A stretch of 64,000 nucleotides of DNA from Balanoglossus misakiensis (Eukaryota; Hemichordata), in NCBI GenBank assembly GCA_040954595.2, contig CM082592.2:2480001-2544000 (forward strand), given 5' to 3'. The notes under the pieces are model-generated. The model ran no database searches and had not been told where the DNA came from. It saw only the letters and a list, made by a program, of their open reading frames with translations. The translations under genes were made by a program, and so were the position numbers. This document shows, piece by piece, positions 45,601 through 60,600 of this stretch (the first letter of the stretch is position 1; the number at the start of each line of letters is the position of its first letter).

Positions 45601-48600
45601 GAGTAATACCCACTAATGCAAGAACCAGGTATTGAGAATGGCCACGCTTAAATTTAAAGATATCACCTCTGACCTCTTATGGTTAAAAAGGTGTGTCTGA
45701 GTGTCCTGAAGAACAATGATGTAATGTTTTTTTTTTGTATGGCTAACCCCATGAAAATATGGCATTTGGCTTGATCTGTTTGTCTATGCATTTCTAATCT
45801 GGGCTACCGCATGGGCCACATACCATTAGTGAAGACAGATTTATGATAGATTTCATTCTAGAGTAAGGCATTACTTACTGTATTAGTATGACTGCCATCA
45901 CTTCTGTCATTTGCGTTGGATGGCACTGATAAAGAAACAGCATCTACTATGTTGTTGATGCCATAGAGAAGTACAGAAGCTGTCTCTTTGATGAGTTCAC
46001 TGTCACCAGTTTCCAAAGACTGCTGCTTTAGAATAGTTCCCATTTGTTTCATTCCCTTTGAGGCTGAAATCTACAAGAACATTGAACAGATGAAAGTATT
46101 GTTTCAATTGTTAGATAGAATTACCCTTTTGGTGTTGGGAGGAAATAATAAACAATGCAAATCAATTTAAACATACTTTAATACACAAGAAAAATTGTCA
46201 TTGATGTTATACTGTGATTGTTTTGCTAATTGTAGCTTTTATTTGTAACTCATGTTGTAGATATACCGGTAGAGGTACATCAGCCCTTGTTATACTTATA
46301 GCTATGTATTTGCTGAAACAGTCCTGTATCACAGAGTTGTGTCACAGCCTGTCAATGGGATAATTTTTTTCATGTTAATATAATTTCCATTGCTTTTACC
46401 TGAGCTTGCTGGGACACTTCTTCTTCACTTTGTGTCAAATGGACTAAGGCTGACGCTTTCTGTTGTATATCCTCTACACTCCTCACCTCTACATCTTCCA
46501 AATCAAGGATGATGTCTTCACGAATCTTTTAATTTCACCAATAATAAAAAAGATACAATTTCAATCTTTTGAATAGAGACTTCACATTTACCTTTCAAGA
46601 GGGCGCCATCAATGACCTTTGGCTTTTCAGAGACATTGTGCATGACATCTCTCCAAATCCATTTTATTCAGCCAATGAGAGCGCTGCAGTGGCATTTATT
46701 TTGAGGGAAGGTAACTGGATTTTCAATGGCGTTCCACTGGAAAGATCACCTTGGTTGCCTACTACAGTATGTCACAATTGCATTTTCATAGCTCAATTAC
46801 CGAAACCGAGAAAATATTGAGAAAATCCAATTTTTTTTTACAGCAATCATAAATAAATACACATAGAAGTGTCATTTGCTGTTCTAAACATTCCGCTCTA
46901 CAAGTAGGGCATGTCACGTGACAAAGACATGATCGAATGTGCACGTGATGGAACTTCCATTGGGCATATTAGCCAATCACATGAAGCAGAGTCTACATGA
47001 CAACAGCCAATTGGAGCCCGAGCTCAAACAGATTTGGAGAGATGTCTTGTCTCTGAAAAGCTAGCGGTCATTGACGGTGCCCTCTTGAGAGGCAAGTATA
47101 TAGTGCAATGTATTGAACAATATTTGTCTCACAGGAAATGGCCCAATAATGTTAAAAGCAGTTTTTCACAGTACCATTATATAACACAAAGGTCTGAAAC
47201 ACATAGATATTAACAAGGTTCTATCAAATGCAAATTCTAGAAAAAAAGAGATCATTTGAAGTACACACCTGTCGAGATCCTTGTGTGCCATGTTCTCCAT
47301 CATGAGTATCTGTATGAGCATCTTCGGTATTTAGGACTGATGTTACCATGGTAATTAGCTGTGATGCAGCTTGTAGATCACCTGAATTAAGCAGCTGTTT
47401 CAATTCTGCATTTTCACCAGTGGCTAAATTCATAACATCCACAAGAACATCTTCATCACCAACGCCTGGCCCGAGGACCTAACGGACGGTACATGCAAAT
47501 TATTTGGAAACTAATTTTAACTCATGAAAGTAAACCTCATTCTGTCCATAATATGTTGTGTTGAAATCCTTGAAAATGGAATGATTATAAATAGCATTGC
47601 TTCAATCCTAAAGGGAAGGGATTGTCATGCCGCGTGGCTGTCCCCCTTGATGAGAATATGTCCTCCCATACCAGCACAAACCCCACTGCAGTCGCCACGA
47701 CCGACTAGGATCTTCAGTTGCTGTCATGCCCAGTCTACACTACGGTTGGCTGCTTCGTTCATTGTACAAATTATCTAATTTCAGGGATTTGTGGATAAAC
47801 TGTAATGTTTATAAACAAACAAATGCTGCGCAACGACCCCTTCACTTGAGAGAGAATGTTATGGGAAAAGGATTTCCTCTGGAATGCTGAAGAATCATCG
47901 CTACACTCTAGTCTAACCCACTTGGAGACCGATGACATATCAGAAAGATTTCAACTGAGCCAGGTTGAAATTAAACCCTCTAGAGCTGCCACATTTTTGC
48001 ATTACTTTCATGATTTTATTCTCCAACTTAGATTGGTACATCGAAATAAGCTAACTGATAGGTATACATCAACATCTTATCGATGTTCGATTGTGGCTGT
48101 ATGTTGCAATTTGGACACGCTATGTATTAAACAGTTGCCACACTGATTTAATCAGCCTCCATACAACAGCACGCAGCTATTGTGGTATGTGTCAGTAATA
48201 TGGCTAAAGGATAGGGAATAGGTTTGAAGAATTTTACTGTGTAAAAAAAATATGTGAAATTTGGCAGCTCTGGAGGCTTTAAATGGTATGCCTGCCTCAA
48301 ACATCAACAGAGCTTGCCATGGCTTTGCATTAGAACATATTTTCAATGCTTGAATTACAATATTGACAGTGACATTTGTATATTTCTTCCAAAATTTGCA
48401 GTGGAAGGAACTGGTCAACATTCCAATTTTCTTTGTTTTGTGTCTTGCTTTGCAATCATTTTTCTCAACATGCTTGCCACTCATTGCATCTTGTCTGATT
48501 TCTTAGAATTCTGACCCTTCAAGAGTCACCATTTGTAGAATACTGCTTGACCACTAGAATGACAAATTGTGAGAAACAATTTGATTTGACTTACTGTTAC

Positions 48601-51600
48601 ATCAACTGAGGTCTGAGTACTGGAACCAAGAGAGTCAGACACTTTAATTCTAATCTTTATCACATAGTTTCTTGTTTCAATACCAACTGGAAGCATAATA
48701 TCAGTTATTGTGTTATCAGGACCATGATACAGTAAAGTACCTGCAACATTACAAATGAAAAGAATGTAAATTTTCTGTTAGTGATGATGGCAAAAACAAA
48801 TATATTTGTCAGATCTGTGAACAAGAGTAATGATGTCAATGTGTTTTGAAATACTACATACTGTATCAATTGATGTTTATTCCGGCTCTACATACTCTAT
48901 TGATAAACAAAATCTATTTGTTTTGCTGAGAAAGAACTACCGTAGAAATGATTTCAGCCAGAACGCAACACCTTCATTAACATATGCAAATGAGGAATCT
49001 GATTTGACAAACGAGGTCGTTACACTGAGCCCCTGGACCATTTGGATGGCACGAAATAAGACATATGTCAGGTGAGGTTTTTTGCTTTTACACGATTTAA
49101 AAGCGAAGGTTACAGCAAGTTGAAAGTGCCTCAAAAAACGGTCTGTGAGTGGCCATTCAAAATGTAACGGTCCTGATCTGGATAGGCGATAATATGCGTT
49201 CTGGTTGATTTTGCCAATGTTGACCACAGTGAAATGGATACGTGGGGGCAAAAACAATAATTTATGATGGTATATTATGTGTATATTAAGAGACAACAAT
49301 ATTACTTTGACAAGACATGACTTAGAAAGAGAGGTTTTTAATGAATGCTCATATATTTCACCAAGATGTCATGTGAAATCGCTGTGTAAACTGCAGAGCG
49401 TGCCACACATGTTTTCCTGCAGACATACCTGAAGACCTTGCAGGTGTGGGAACACCAAAACTAGGAGTAGGATCCCTACCAGTGACAGCGTAGTATTCAT
49501 AAGTCAGGGGTGTACTTGTATCCACAAAGCCAGAGCATGCAATAGTGAACTTGGTTCTAAAGACTGTCCCGACTGAAGGAGTGACATCACAAGTACCAAG
49601 TGATGGTGGCGAGTTTGTTCTGAAGCTGTACTCGGCCACTGCACTTACTCCACTGTTGCTGGTTACTACAAAAGATAAAAAGTAAATGAAACAATATGAC
49701 TTGTCGCTGTTGTTTAATATGTGCAGGTACAGGCAACAAGTATCAATGAAATTCAGTTGGTCATATGCCAAAAAAAGATACATTGGTCTGCTTTTAGGAC
49801 AAGGTGTGTTCTGATTACATGTAGTGAAGGCGTGAAAACTTGATATTCAAATTTGAGAAAAAAACTTTCTCTTTCATTCAATTTTTTGCATTCATCCATT
49901 TGCATTTATTCTTAATTTTAAGAGAGACTGGTCTAAATTTGCCCTGAGCAAAAGTTCAAGAATATGGCTTTTGAGGTACATTCTACTTATATTTCATTTA
50001 CCTCTTACTCCAATAGTGTAATATTCTGATACTGTGGTTGAAAACACTCCAGCTTTGATTGCCAGATATGGCCTGGATCGACCAGTTGTAGTTTCTGTGG
50101 CCCAGTCAAGTGTCTGTTTGGTGTTGAGTTCACTTGTCTTCAGATACCATCTAATTGTGGGTCGTGAAGTCCTCGTACAATCACTGCAATGTCCACTTAC
50201 AAGAAGTCTTCTCGAAGGATTCAACTCTGGATTGCAATTCTTCAAGCATCTTTTGAAAAAGAAACACATCAAACACTGTTATGTCATCTTGACAAATCAC
50301 AAAGTCAAAAAACATATCAACTTTGAAATTTAGAACAACAAGTTTTGTACTTTCTCCAAATCTTACTTAAAGAATGTATGAGAGAAAATGGAGGCACTGC
50401 TGGACTGGCTCTTGGTCAACTCAATTTTTGGCTCAGTCAGTTGTTTACACAATTGTGTATACCGTATACCACTTTGTTCATTGGTGTACCTGATTTTTTT
50501 TGCATGACAGAAATAATGAATTGAAATGAAATGTGCAAAATAGGTTTTGATGGGTGTGGCATGCATCAAATCTACTGTAAAACACTTTATTTTCGCGAGT
50601 TGAAATTTTCGCGATATCGAGAGAGGCCACTGTTTCGCGAGTATTAATTTTCGCGTTCTCTTATTTCATTCACTGCATCGTTATCTTAAAAAAAGTTTAT
50701 GTGACTTTTTATTTTCACGCTATTTTGGCTCTCGTGTATTCCACGAAAATTTATTCAAATTATTGTTCGCGAAAATAAAGTGTTTTACAGTATATTTGTC
50801 TATAACTTCCTCAGGTTTACAGTATAAAGAAGCATTTTAAAACCCAGTTCCTCAAAAAAACTACATGATCACTTCATTACATTTCCTGATTTCCTGATAG
50901 TAGGCAAAATTTATGCATACACACAGATATAAAAACAACAAAAGGAAGAGGCACAGAAGTGAATACTAACGTAAGTAGAATATTTGGTGGCTGGCTAGAG
51001 AGGACACGGATAACTTGATCTACAAAAGAATCTTCTCTTCCAGGTTTTGATAACCACAGACGGATGACGTATGTCATGTTAGGTTGCAAGGTAGCAGTCT
51101 GCAACACCCACGTCACATTGTTATAGTGCTCACTCAGGTACATTCCTTGATTAAAACATCCACCTACAAAAAAGAATGATATCTATGCAACAAGATGGCT
51201 ATACTGGAGATGCTTTGATCGGTATACAGTCACCTTCAATTTACATACACACATGGACTGAAATGGCGTATTTGGGCGTTCTAAAGAACATATGGTGGTG
51301 CTCTTTTTTCGCGTGTGCCACCCACTAAAAATCAGTGATTGGCTAGATCTCATTTTGCCATGGTAACTATAGCTAATTTTCAATGGGTGACCGTATACCT
51401 TTAAAATAAATTGTTGATTGGCAAATGAGATATTGTCATAAAGGCCTATAACATTTCATAATACAATGTAAAAGAACACATAATGTTTTGTCTCTTAAAA
51501 AAACCATGTCATCTTGTACAAATAACCTACTGGGTAATAAATGTTACTCCTATAATTAATTTCAAAATATCAGGAAGTCAGTACACAGGTGTTTTAAAAT

Positions 51601-54600
51601 AGAGCTGTACACATTTGAAAAAGCAAAAGATGTGTATCTGTTTAATTATCTCCTTAGCAACTGTTGCCTAGCCACTTGAATGCTTCAATTTTTCCTTCAA
51701 CTCTGTAATCAGGTATCTATGATAATTTGATGCTAAACGTCATGCTTCAACTGACCTGAAGGCGAGAACTCTGTAAGATTCAACGCTTCTGGGAAAGTTT
51801 CATTTGGCAGTTTGCACAACCAGTGAAAAGATAAGCTTGTTTGCTGATCTCTAAAATCAGGGTCCTTGGATTCAGATGCATCCACAACTAAAGTTGAATT
51901 CCAGCCTGCAAAAGAGACAAGATGTATTACATATATTTGAGTTAGGGTTGTCATCTCTTATTTGCTACCTTCTTTTCATTGGCCTGCAATTAAAGGTATA
52001 CGGTCACCTATGGAAAATTAGCTCTAGTTACCATCGCAAATTGAGATCTAGCCAATCACAGATTTTCAGTGGGTGGCACACACGAAAAAAAGAGTGCCAC
52101 CATATGTTCTTTAGAAGGCTCAAATACGCCATTTCAGCCATATATGGGCGTATGTAAATTGGCGGTGACTGTATACCTTTAATCAAACGATCTAGGCTGA
52201 TGGGCCTTTTGAGTTCTCTCTACCAAATGCATTGGATGCATTGGCTATTTGCACGTCAAATACTCATACCCATGAAACCTGCTTCTGCGTCACGTTTTAT
52301 CGTTGGAGTCCTCAGTTTGACATGCAAATAGCCAATCAACTTTGCCAAAATGTTATGCTAATCACACCAATACAAAATGTAAATTGGCTGTCTGATGATT
52401 TTGACACTATTCTACCATGTCGGTTTGGTAGAGACCAATTATTCATTATAACAAGAATTTTACTCTCATATCCTACAAATGGGATGGAAGTTGTGTGTGT
52501 TCGAACGTTGGTTCACTATATATCTACATGTAAAATAACATAACAGTGTCTTTTATCAAATATTAATGGAAAAAAGGGCAGCGAGAGAGAGAGACTTTGT
52601 CCCTTTAGTTTGAGGTAAGCTAAACGAAAACCCACCTGTTGTCCTGAATGAGCCACCGCTAATACTTGGCATTAATTCAGATTTGATGATTTCGATCCAT
52701 GTCTCATCCAAGTTTGACCAATGTCTATCATTGGTGTCAATAATCGATGTTGTCAGCTTGAAAAGGTAATATCCATAATCCAGGGAATAAGCAGGTACAA
52801 GGATGTCTCTGAGCCTTCGTCGCACTTGCAGATTGTAGATATCAGTCAACGGTGAATCTTCCATGACAGTAACATTGAAAACTTGCCACTGGTAAACAAC
52901 GCCTTTCCGGAACTGACAGTCGGTAATGACATTGGCAGATAGCATGAAATGAGCATACTTTCGATAGGTGGTAGCAGTTGAGTAATTGAAGCCTCCTCCT
53001 TTGATTTCAACAGCAGGTGGGAGACAGAATATGTTGATGATGAAGACCTCTGACTCTGCGAAGATACCATTCCCAGTAACATTTGCCGTGTATGTGCCAC
53101 TCTCGCTGTAGGAATGAGAAATAACCACTTTCAGGAATGGCCTCGGGTCGAAAGTCACCTCCATCCTTCTATTTAGATAGCCACTGATGTCTGAGCTACG
53201 ACGAGGCAAAGGAAATTCCACCGGAGTTGAATCATCACCGAAGTCTATTTCAAAGGGAGTTGATGGTGGAATATTCTTGGTGAATATCAGGAATGTGACA
53301 TCTTCTCCTGCCTTCTTGGCTCCTGTATTCAATACATGTAGATCTGAAACATGCAAGAATTACAATCAAACATGATGAAGAAATATTTAGAAGTGGAAAT
53401 TTGAGTGACAACACTCCCTTTTGACCAATTTGTTAAATGTACTGTGTTGGCTTCAATGGTTGCTACTCTATCCTAGTGCACAAACAGCACAAAATCAACC
53501 ATTATAATACATATAATGTGCCGCAACTGGGTGTATTTTATGGGAACATATGGGTAGTAAATTAACCGAATAGTGACCACATAATCCCTAACATTTGGCT
53601 TCTCATGTTGAATTCATCAATCTAATGCCGAAATTAACCACAGCAAACATCTACAAATGTACAACTTGCAATAAATGCTAGAAATTCATTTGACATACTT
53701 TACCAAACAAGTAAACGTTCCTTTGTTTATTATTATCATGGCGTATTGTGTGTATGTTGGCAAGGTAATGGTGTTAAATGATGACCTGGGTATCAAACAT
53801 GATGTTAATGTGCTCCCATTTGAATAGAATTACATTGATGCACCCTAATTTTGTTTTGCACAAAATAACCAAATAATTCATTGTGTTACTTGCATAGTAG
53901 TAAGGGACAACAAACTGTAAATTTAAAGAAACTATTTAATGAACTCATGTGTTAATTAAAGCTGCAAGCAGCATTGAAGGGGCCCAAGCATAGAGTTAAT
54001 AACCATTGGACTCCATTCAGGGTTGTACCATTCAAATGCGTAGGCTGTATTTGCTCTCGATGTTGAGATATGGGGAAGTAGGCAACCACCCGAAATGGAT
54101 GTCCTACAAGTACAAACACAACAACCAAAGGTGAATTTCTACGTTGTAAGTACTTCAGTAAGTACTTCAAGGGTCAGCTGAGGGTACCCAAAAATTGGGC
54201 CAAAAATTAGGATTCTTATTTGGTTCATATTCAAGACAACGGAAAATCCTCGCCCTTTGAGTTTGTCAAATTAGATATGGCCATAATAATGAGTTACGCA
54301 AGTAAGTTACAGGTGGCCCCAGGAATTTAGCATTTCATGTGCATGCTAACATATGGAAAGCAGGTCAATGGACACCTGAGGTCACCCGAATATTTGACAA
54401 AAAATTTTCATTCCTGTTTATGTCATGTGCAACAAATCCTACATTTGCAGCCCTTTCACTTTGCCTACCATTAGGTATGCACGTAATACATGAATCAAGC
54501 AGGTGTCACAGGTATCCCCCTGTATTTGGCATTTTATGATAGTTTCATCCCTCAAAATACCAAAGCTGCACCTGTACAACGTGCTGAGTCTAGAGATATG

Positions 54601-57600
54601 GCACTGTACGACAGAGGTCATCCAAATCACCTTAGGCTGCATTCACAAACACCTCTGGAGGGGGGGACGGGAGAATTCAATTTTTTTACCGCTAATTTTC
54701 ACATGCCCCCCGGCCCGTACACAACCCGAAATATTTTCAAATCCCCCCCTTCCGAACTGCCAAAATTTTGAAATCCCCCCCCCCCACCAATTTTCTTTCA
54801 CAGAGCAAAACACATCACCTATCTATCTTGTAAAAAAAGAAAAACAGCGCTCCCATGAAAAGAATTTGAAACTGATGTACCCCCTCACTGAACATTGTTT
54901 TTATTTTTAAGTATTTGTATTCTGTGTTGGGAGACATTGTAAACCGAGAATTGAAGGGGGTGGGATTGTAAGAATATGATGTAAGAAAATTTTATAAAAT
55001 ACAGAGCTCAAAGCTGCATTTTAATGAACCTGGCAAAAGTAAATTAACTCAACTACCGATATGTTGGGGAGGACAAATTTAACCGTCGCCGCTCAAAGTT
55101 ATCATGGGGTGGGGGCAAATCCCCTGACCTGGGACACTAGATAAACTAGTCAATGATTGAAAGGTGCTGATGAATGGAGGGGGTGGGTGTCCCCCTCCCA
55201 CATTAGAAAATTTTGTAAAATAAAGGGCGCGAAACTGCATTTTTGTGGACTCAAAATAAATATTTAGTCGTCAAAGTTTTCAAGTCCCCCCCTTTCAGTC
55301 CCTAAATTATTTCAAACCCCCCCTTCCATACCTTCAATTTTTTCAAATCCCCCCCCCCTCAATTCTCCTGCCCCTCCATCACCTTACAATAGTGTTATAG
55401 CGCCCTCACACAAAACTTTGTGGAAACATTCATATGCTGTAGTGGTCTGGACAAACTTCTTGTTATCCACTTATGTGGGAATTAGTTTTATGATGTACAG
55501 AAAACAAGACATACAAAGACGTTGTTAGGAAGAGAAAAATTTAGACTTTTTAGGCAGTTCTAACATATGTAATGCTTCAAGTAAAACTTGACACCACTTA
55601 TTGATTTTTTGCACACTCAGCATTGTCCACAAGATTTTAGACCATCTTATTGAAAAAAGTTGCATAGGAACACCCAATTTCTCTTTATTATTGTTTTAAA
55701 AATTAATTGATTCACATTTATTTAAAAAAACAAGAAAATTACAATATTTTAAAATATGTAAAATTAAGTATGTGGTGGCCATCTTGGGTAAAACCTTAAT
55801 AATTACACATTTCCAGTTGTCAGATATTGGTAGACTTTTAATATGTTATTAAATAATGAGATTCAATACTACACAAAACCGTTGAGAAACTTTTTGTTGC
55901 ATTTTTTTTACGGTAAGGTCCTTTTATTTCGTAAGTGCAGCCGACTATTCATCATTTATGAAATCCACTGTCCAATATGAAATTCTCTCTCTCTGCCATT
56001 CTATCAGTGGGTGCCACTGACTCAACAAACTCACTTGTGACTCAAGAAAGTCACAGTATACTTTTAATACAATGCTGAAACTGGTTACTTGAAATGTAAA
56101 ATGTAAACAGTTGCTAACTTACCAATGCAAGTTGTATTAATGCAAATTTTCGTCTGGATGTTTTCATCACCTGTACAATTCAGGCCAAATTCTGGAGGTG
56201 GTGGGCTGTCACACATGCGAATCCTGCTATGAAATGCAAGACCACATGTCACTGGGCAGTCTGGCCAGGCACTCCACTCTCCCCAAGAGCCACTTACTAA
56301 AAAAAGAAGAAATTCTGTAGTAAATGTGGATTTGTGCATCACATCACATCACATCACATCACATCACATCACATCACATCAACAGAGCCAGTTGCAGTTA
56401 TGGATCCAACAGCCAGGGTCTACCTTTGGCCAATTAACAAGCTGAGGGTTTCTCAGCCAATCAGGGTATTTTTCCAACCCTCACTCATGGTTTTTCACAG
56501 ACTGAGAGTCGTACAACTTTTCGCCTACGGCTCGAAGTTGCACAGCTCCCCGAAAACCACTTGTATACAATGACGTCAAACAAAGAAAAATATCATGGGA
56601 TTTTATGTACTGGTAAGTACCGGTATATGCCAAATTGGCAGAAAAAGTTTCCTGTGGTCTTTTGCATTTGGCATGCCAGGTAACTTTAATTTTACTACAT
56701 TGAACCCTACTTATTCAACAGGAAAGCCAGTCTGTAGTGTACCATGTACATTTCTTTGAATAATGATGATGTGCACTACCTAAATTACTAATTATGCAAA
56801 CAGCTCCATAAAATTATGTAAGTTAAACCTACCAACAAAGCTTTGATCAAATCTAAGTTAAATCATGACCACCTGTATACTATACCGGTACATGTGAAAA
56901 TTGCCTGAGAACTGTTTTATGCTGAGGATTTTACAGAGAAAGAATAATCTTGTGACAGATGAGACATGAGTAACCGACACATCAGAAAGCACGAAACAGA
57001 CCCATACTGTAGGTTAACCAGTCCATGCACACACTCCAAAATGACTGACGGTGCTATACAACCTATCAGTACTCACCTTGTTGACAATGGCCAATGCCAG
57101 ATGAATCACCCCATCCTTGAGCACATTCAGTTTCGTTAATACAGGTAGCTTTTACTCTGTGACAAGGTTTATTGTCTTTACAGTGACATTTCCAAATACA
57201 TAACATACCCCAAAATCCATCCTCACAATGGTCAGGAACTGTAATGTAAAGGAAAGATATTGTGATATATCCCATTGATAAAATGTAATAACACTAAATA
57301 ATATTGAGTCTTATATAGTGCACGTATATCCACAATTGTGCTCAAGGCGCTTTACAACAATTATTACCCCTGGTCATTGGACCTTACTTAAATCCATTCA
57401 GCTCCTTGGGGAGCAAACAACAGCTCACATGCATGTGCAGCCATAAGCGCAGCAGAGCTAAACACACACAATTTGCAATCTCTGTCCTACCAGGTACCCA
57501 TAACTCCTAGGTGGGGAGACGCAATTAGAAGTAAAGTGCCTTGCTCAAGGACACAACACCACAAGCCATGACGGGGCTCGAACCCACGATCCTACGATCA

Positions 57601-60600
57601 CGAGTCTGATGCTCTAACCATTGGTCTGGACTATGATGCCTCCATCAAAAATATTGCTATCAGGTAAAAGAAATCTAACAGACTTTTCATATATTACATT
57701 ATCATTGAAGTATACATGTACATAACAAACATTACTGCAGATATGTGCTTTCATAATTTATGACAGTCTTCCACACATCCAACACTGGTTTCTGGAAAAT
57801 AAAACGTCTGTTGCCAAAACTGGCAAAAAATATCCATACACAATACATACTGCATATTTTGTCCCAATTTCTACAAAAACTGGATGCGCATGTCCATGCA
57901 ATGTACATTCTGAGGAAGGTCCAAACTAAATTTTAAAGAAAGTGGACAAGTTCCTCAAAATTTGAACACCTTAAAAACAATCATACTGGTGTTTCATACA
58001 GGAACAAATTAAGTTAAAGTCACACTGTAGCTTAATTAGACTTAAAAATATCCATTTAAAGCTCCGCTAAGCTAATCATCTACATTTACATTTCAAAGTA
58101 TCTCATCTCCGATTTCTTGGGGTTTTCCGTCAGAAAGTGTCAGTGATAATGATTTATTTTACCATTCATTTTACAACTTCTATCTGCATCCATCAAAGTC
58201 CACAGAGAAAATAACAAGCCTGCAGTAGACTTACGCCCCTCATCCAAGAAGAGATTACTATGGGATAGAACTTGCAAAACTTACCTTGACAATTGACACC
58301 TGACCATCCATTTTCACATGGGTCATTATCGGGACATGAACCAGTCATTCTGTCACAAACACCAGAAGAACAATGACAACTTTGGTCACAGTCGTTTCCA
58401 TACCATCCTGTTGGGCACTCTGTCAAAGAAATATCAAAATAATATCATCATCTCTTTCATAAACTCACACAATTCACCCATGGCACGTTTGTGGCCATTG
58501 TTGTAAGAAAGACCAAGCGCCATTCTTGACCGCCGAATTTCCCCATGCTGCAGGCAACCACGCTGCCAGTTTCACCTTGGGGCCGGGGCTGATCCATGTC
58601 TCGTCCGAGTTAGGTTACCGCACGTACATCACTTGCATCCTGCTACAGCATATAAGTATATGCGTACGCGTAAATGTGTACAGGGCGCCTGACTGGCCAA
58701 CCTTGACAAGGTGCCCCAGATAGCCTTGCCCGTTCTGTTATCTTTCAATGGATTTTTGGGGGGCGCATGTCACACAACTGTGACAAAATATTTGCATGTA
58801 CACATAACATTGTAGTTTTGCATGAAAACACAAGAAATAGTCGTGAACGCGAGCCCTGTCAGGTAAATACTAAATAGATGAACAACAGATTTGGATAAAA
58901 TAGTAAAATTTGGTTTATTAATAATCAAACAATCAAACAACATGCTACCTGATCCCTGAAGTTGCAGTGCAGCTTGGCATTCGATTTATGACTTCCAACT
59001 CAGGGTTTAATAAGTGAATTAAGCAATAGCTTACCAGTTAAACAGTCCATTCCTGTAAATCCTGAAGCACAACTGCATCCATAAGGATTGTGATGACACA
59101 AAGTAGAACCAGGACAACCATCTTCTGCAGTTCCAGGACAATAAACAACACATCTCTTTCCCATAGTGTGCATCTCACAAGCTTGAATTGCAAAGATAAA
59201 CATACAATTATATAAATGACTGGTACCAGCTATAGTTCTGTAGTGCACATTATACACATGATGACTGACAATGAGGGCAACAGTGTATTTTGATGACAGA
59301 GGGCGCTGCTAGTCACAACTAAAACAGTCTTGTTTTCCCGGGGGCATAGCCCGAGGGAAAACAGACTGTTTTGGTGTGACTGGCAGTCCCGAGGTCATTA
59401 AAAATACACTGTTGCCCAAATATGTCAGTCATCATGTGTTTTGTAACACACCAAACATGACACACACCATATCCAGGCAACAGTATTGGGCAGAAACCGA
59501 TCGAACTGATGCCCTAGGGAACAGTTCGAAATGACTAAGGTCACATGACGGCGTATTGACGAATCACGATTGACGTTTCGCTGCTTTGTGTGCTATAATA
59601 AACACTGTGCTATAAATGAACATATTCAAGCAAAACTGCCAGACAGGCTTTCATGAATCAATCAAAAGATACTCACTATTCTCGCACTGAAGACCGACAA
59701 ATTGAGGAGGGCACAAGCATTCTCCATCCTCAGAAAGACAGATTCCACCATTGTAACAGGTTTGACATTCATTCAGACATTCAGGTGGTCCCCATTTTCC
59801 ATTTGGACATCCTGCAGAAATAAGTAAATGAGGAATAATTACATTAAAATACTTGTTAATGATACACTCCCTGTAAGATCAACCCTATTTTGAATTTGTT
59901 GACATCCTTATGTCCATGTACGCATACCATGATTGTCGAGTACTCTTTGCAATGGGTGACTGAATATACTGGCATGTCACCTTTTTATTATATTAAAGGC
60001 ACGTAAGCTGCAACTGGATAAAAAATCAATGTTTTAAAAAATCTCATATATGCTTTTAATTATATCTATTAAATGCTATTTCATGATAATATATCAAGCT
60101 CAACACTTATTTATGACAAAATGGCCAAAAATTAAAGAAAAACGAAAATTCCTGAAATTTTTAAAAAAGTGCAATATTGCAATGAAAAATGAAAATCTGA
60201 TGTCTCAGTGGTGTACATTTACTTCCATGAGCTCAAGTGGATGAGATCATGTTTTGTTTATGAAGTTTCACAACCGGAAATGCGACATTTTCATTGTTTC
60301 TTTCATTTTCCCACGGTGGCGGCCATAATCGCTTGCGGCAAAGCTTTATTACTTATCTGGTTAAAACTTGCATATGCACTCATATTTAGTGTTTATAATG
60401 CTTGTGTATAGTTCACTGCCTTCATCTGCATGGACTAATGGTAGTGCAGAGTGAAACAAAAATTATGAAAATTATCCCAAAAGTTACAGCTTACGTGCCT
60501 TTAATTGCTTAATTATATATTTCAATGTACTGGTATAACCACAATCTGAGGCTGGTAGTATGTTTGCGTCTATCCATGAGTAAAATCATTTAAATAGACC

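Noticed and set aside
46569-46820. Plus-strand 83-codon ORF
   Set aside because: It lies in an inverted-repeat element inside an intron.
57560-57640. Functional tRNA gene on the minus strand
   Set aside because: A and B boxes are present, but the cloverleaf is degenerate and continues into a SINE body.
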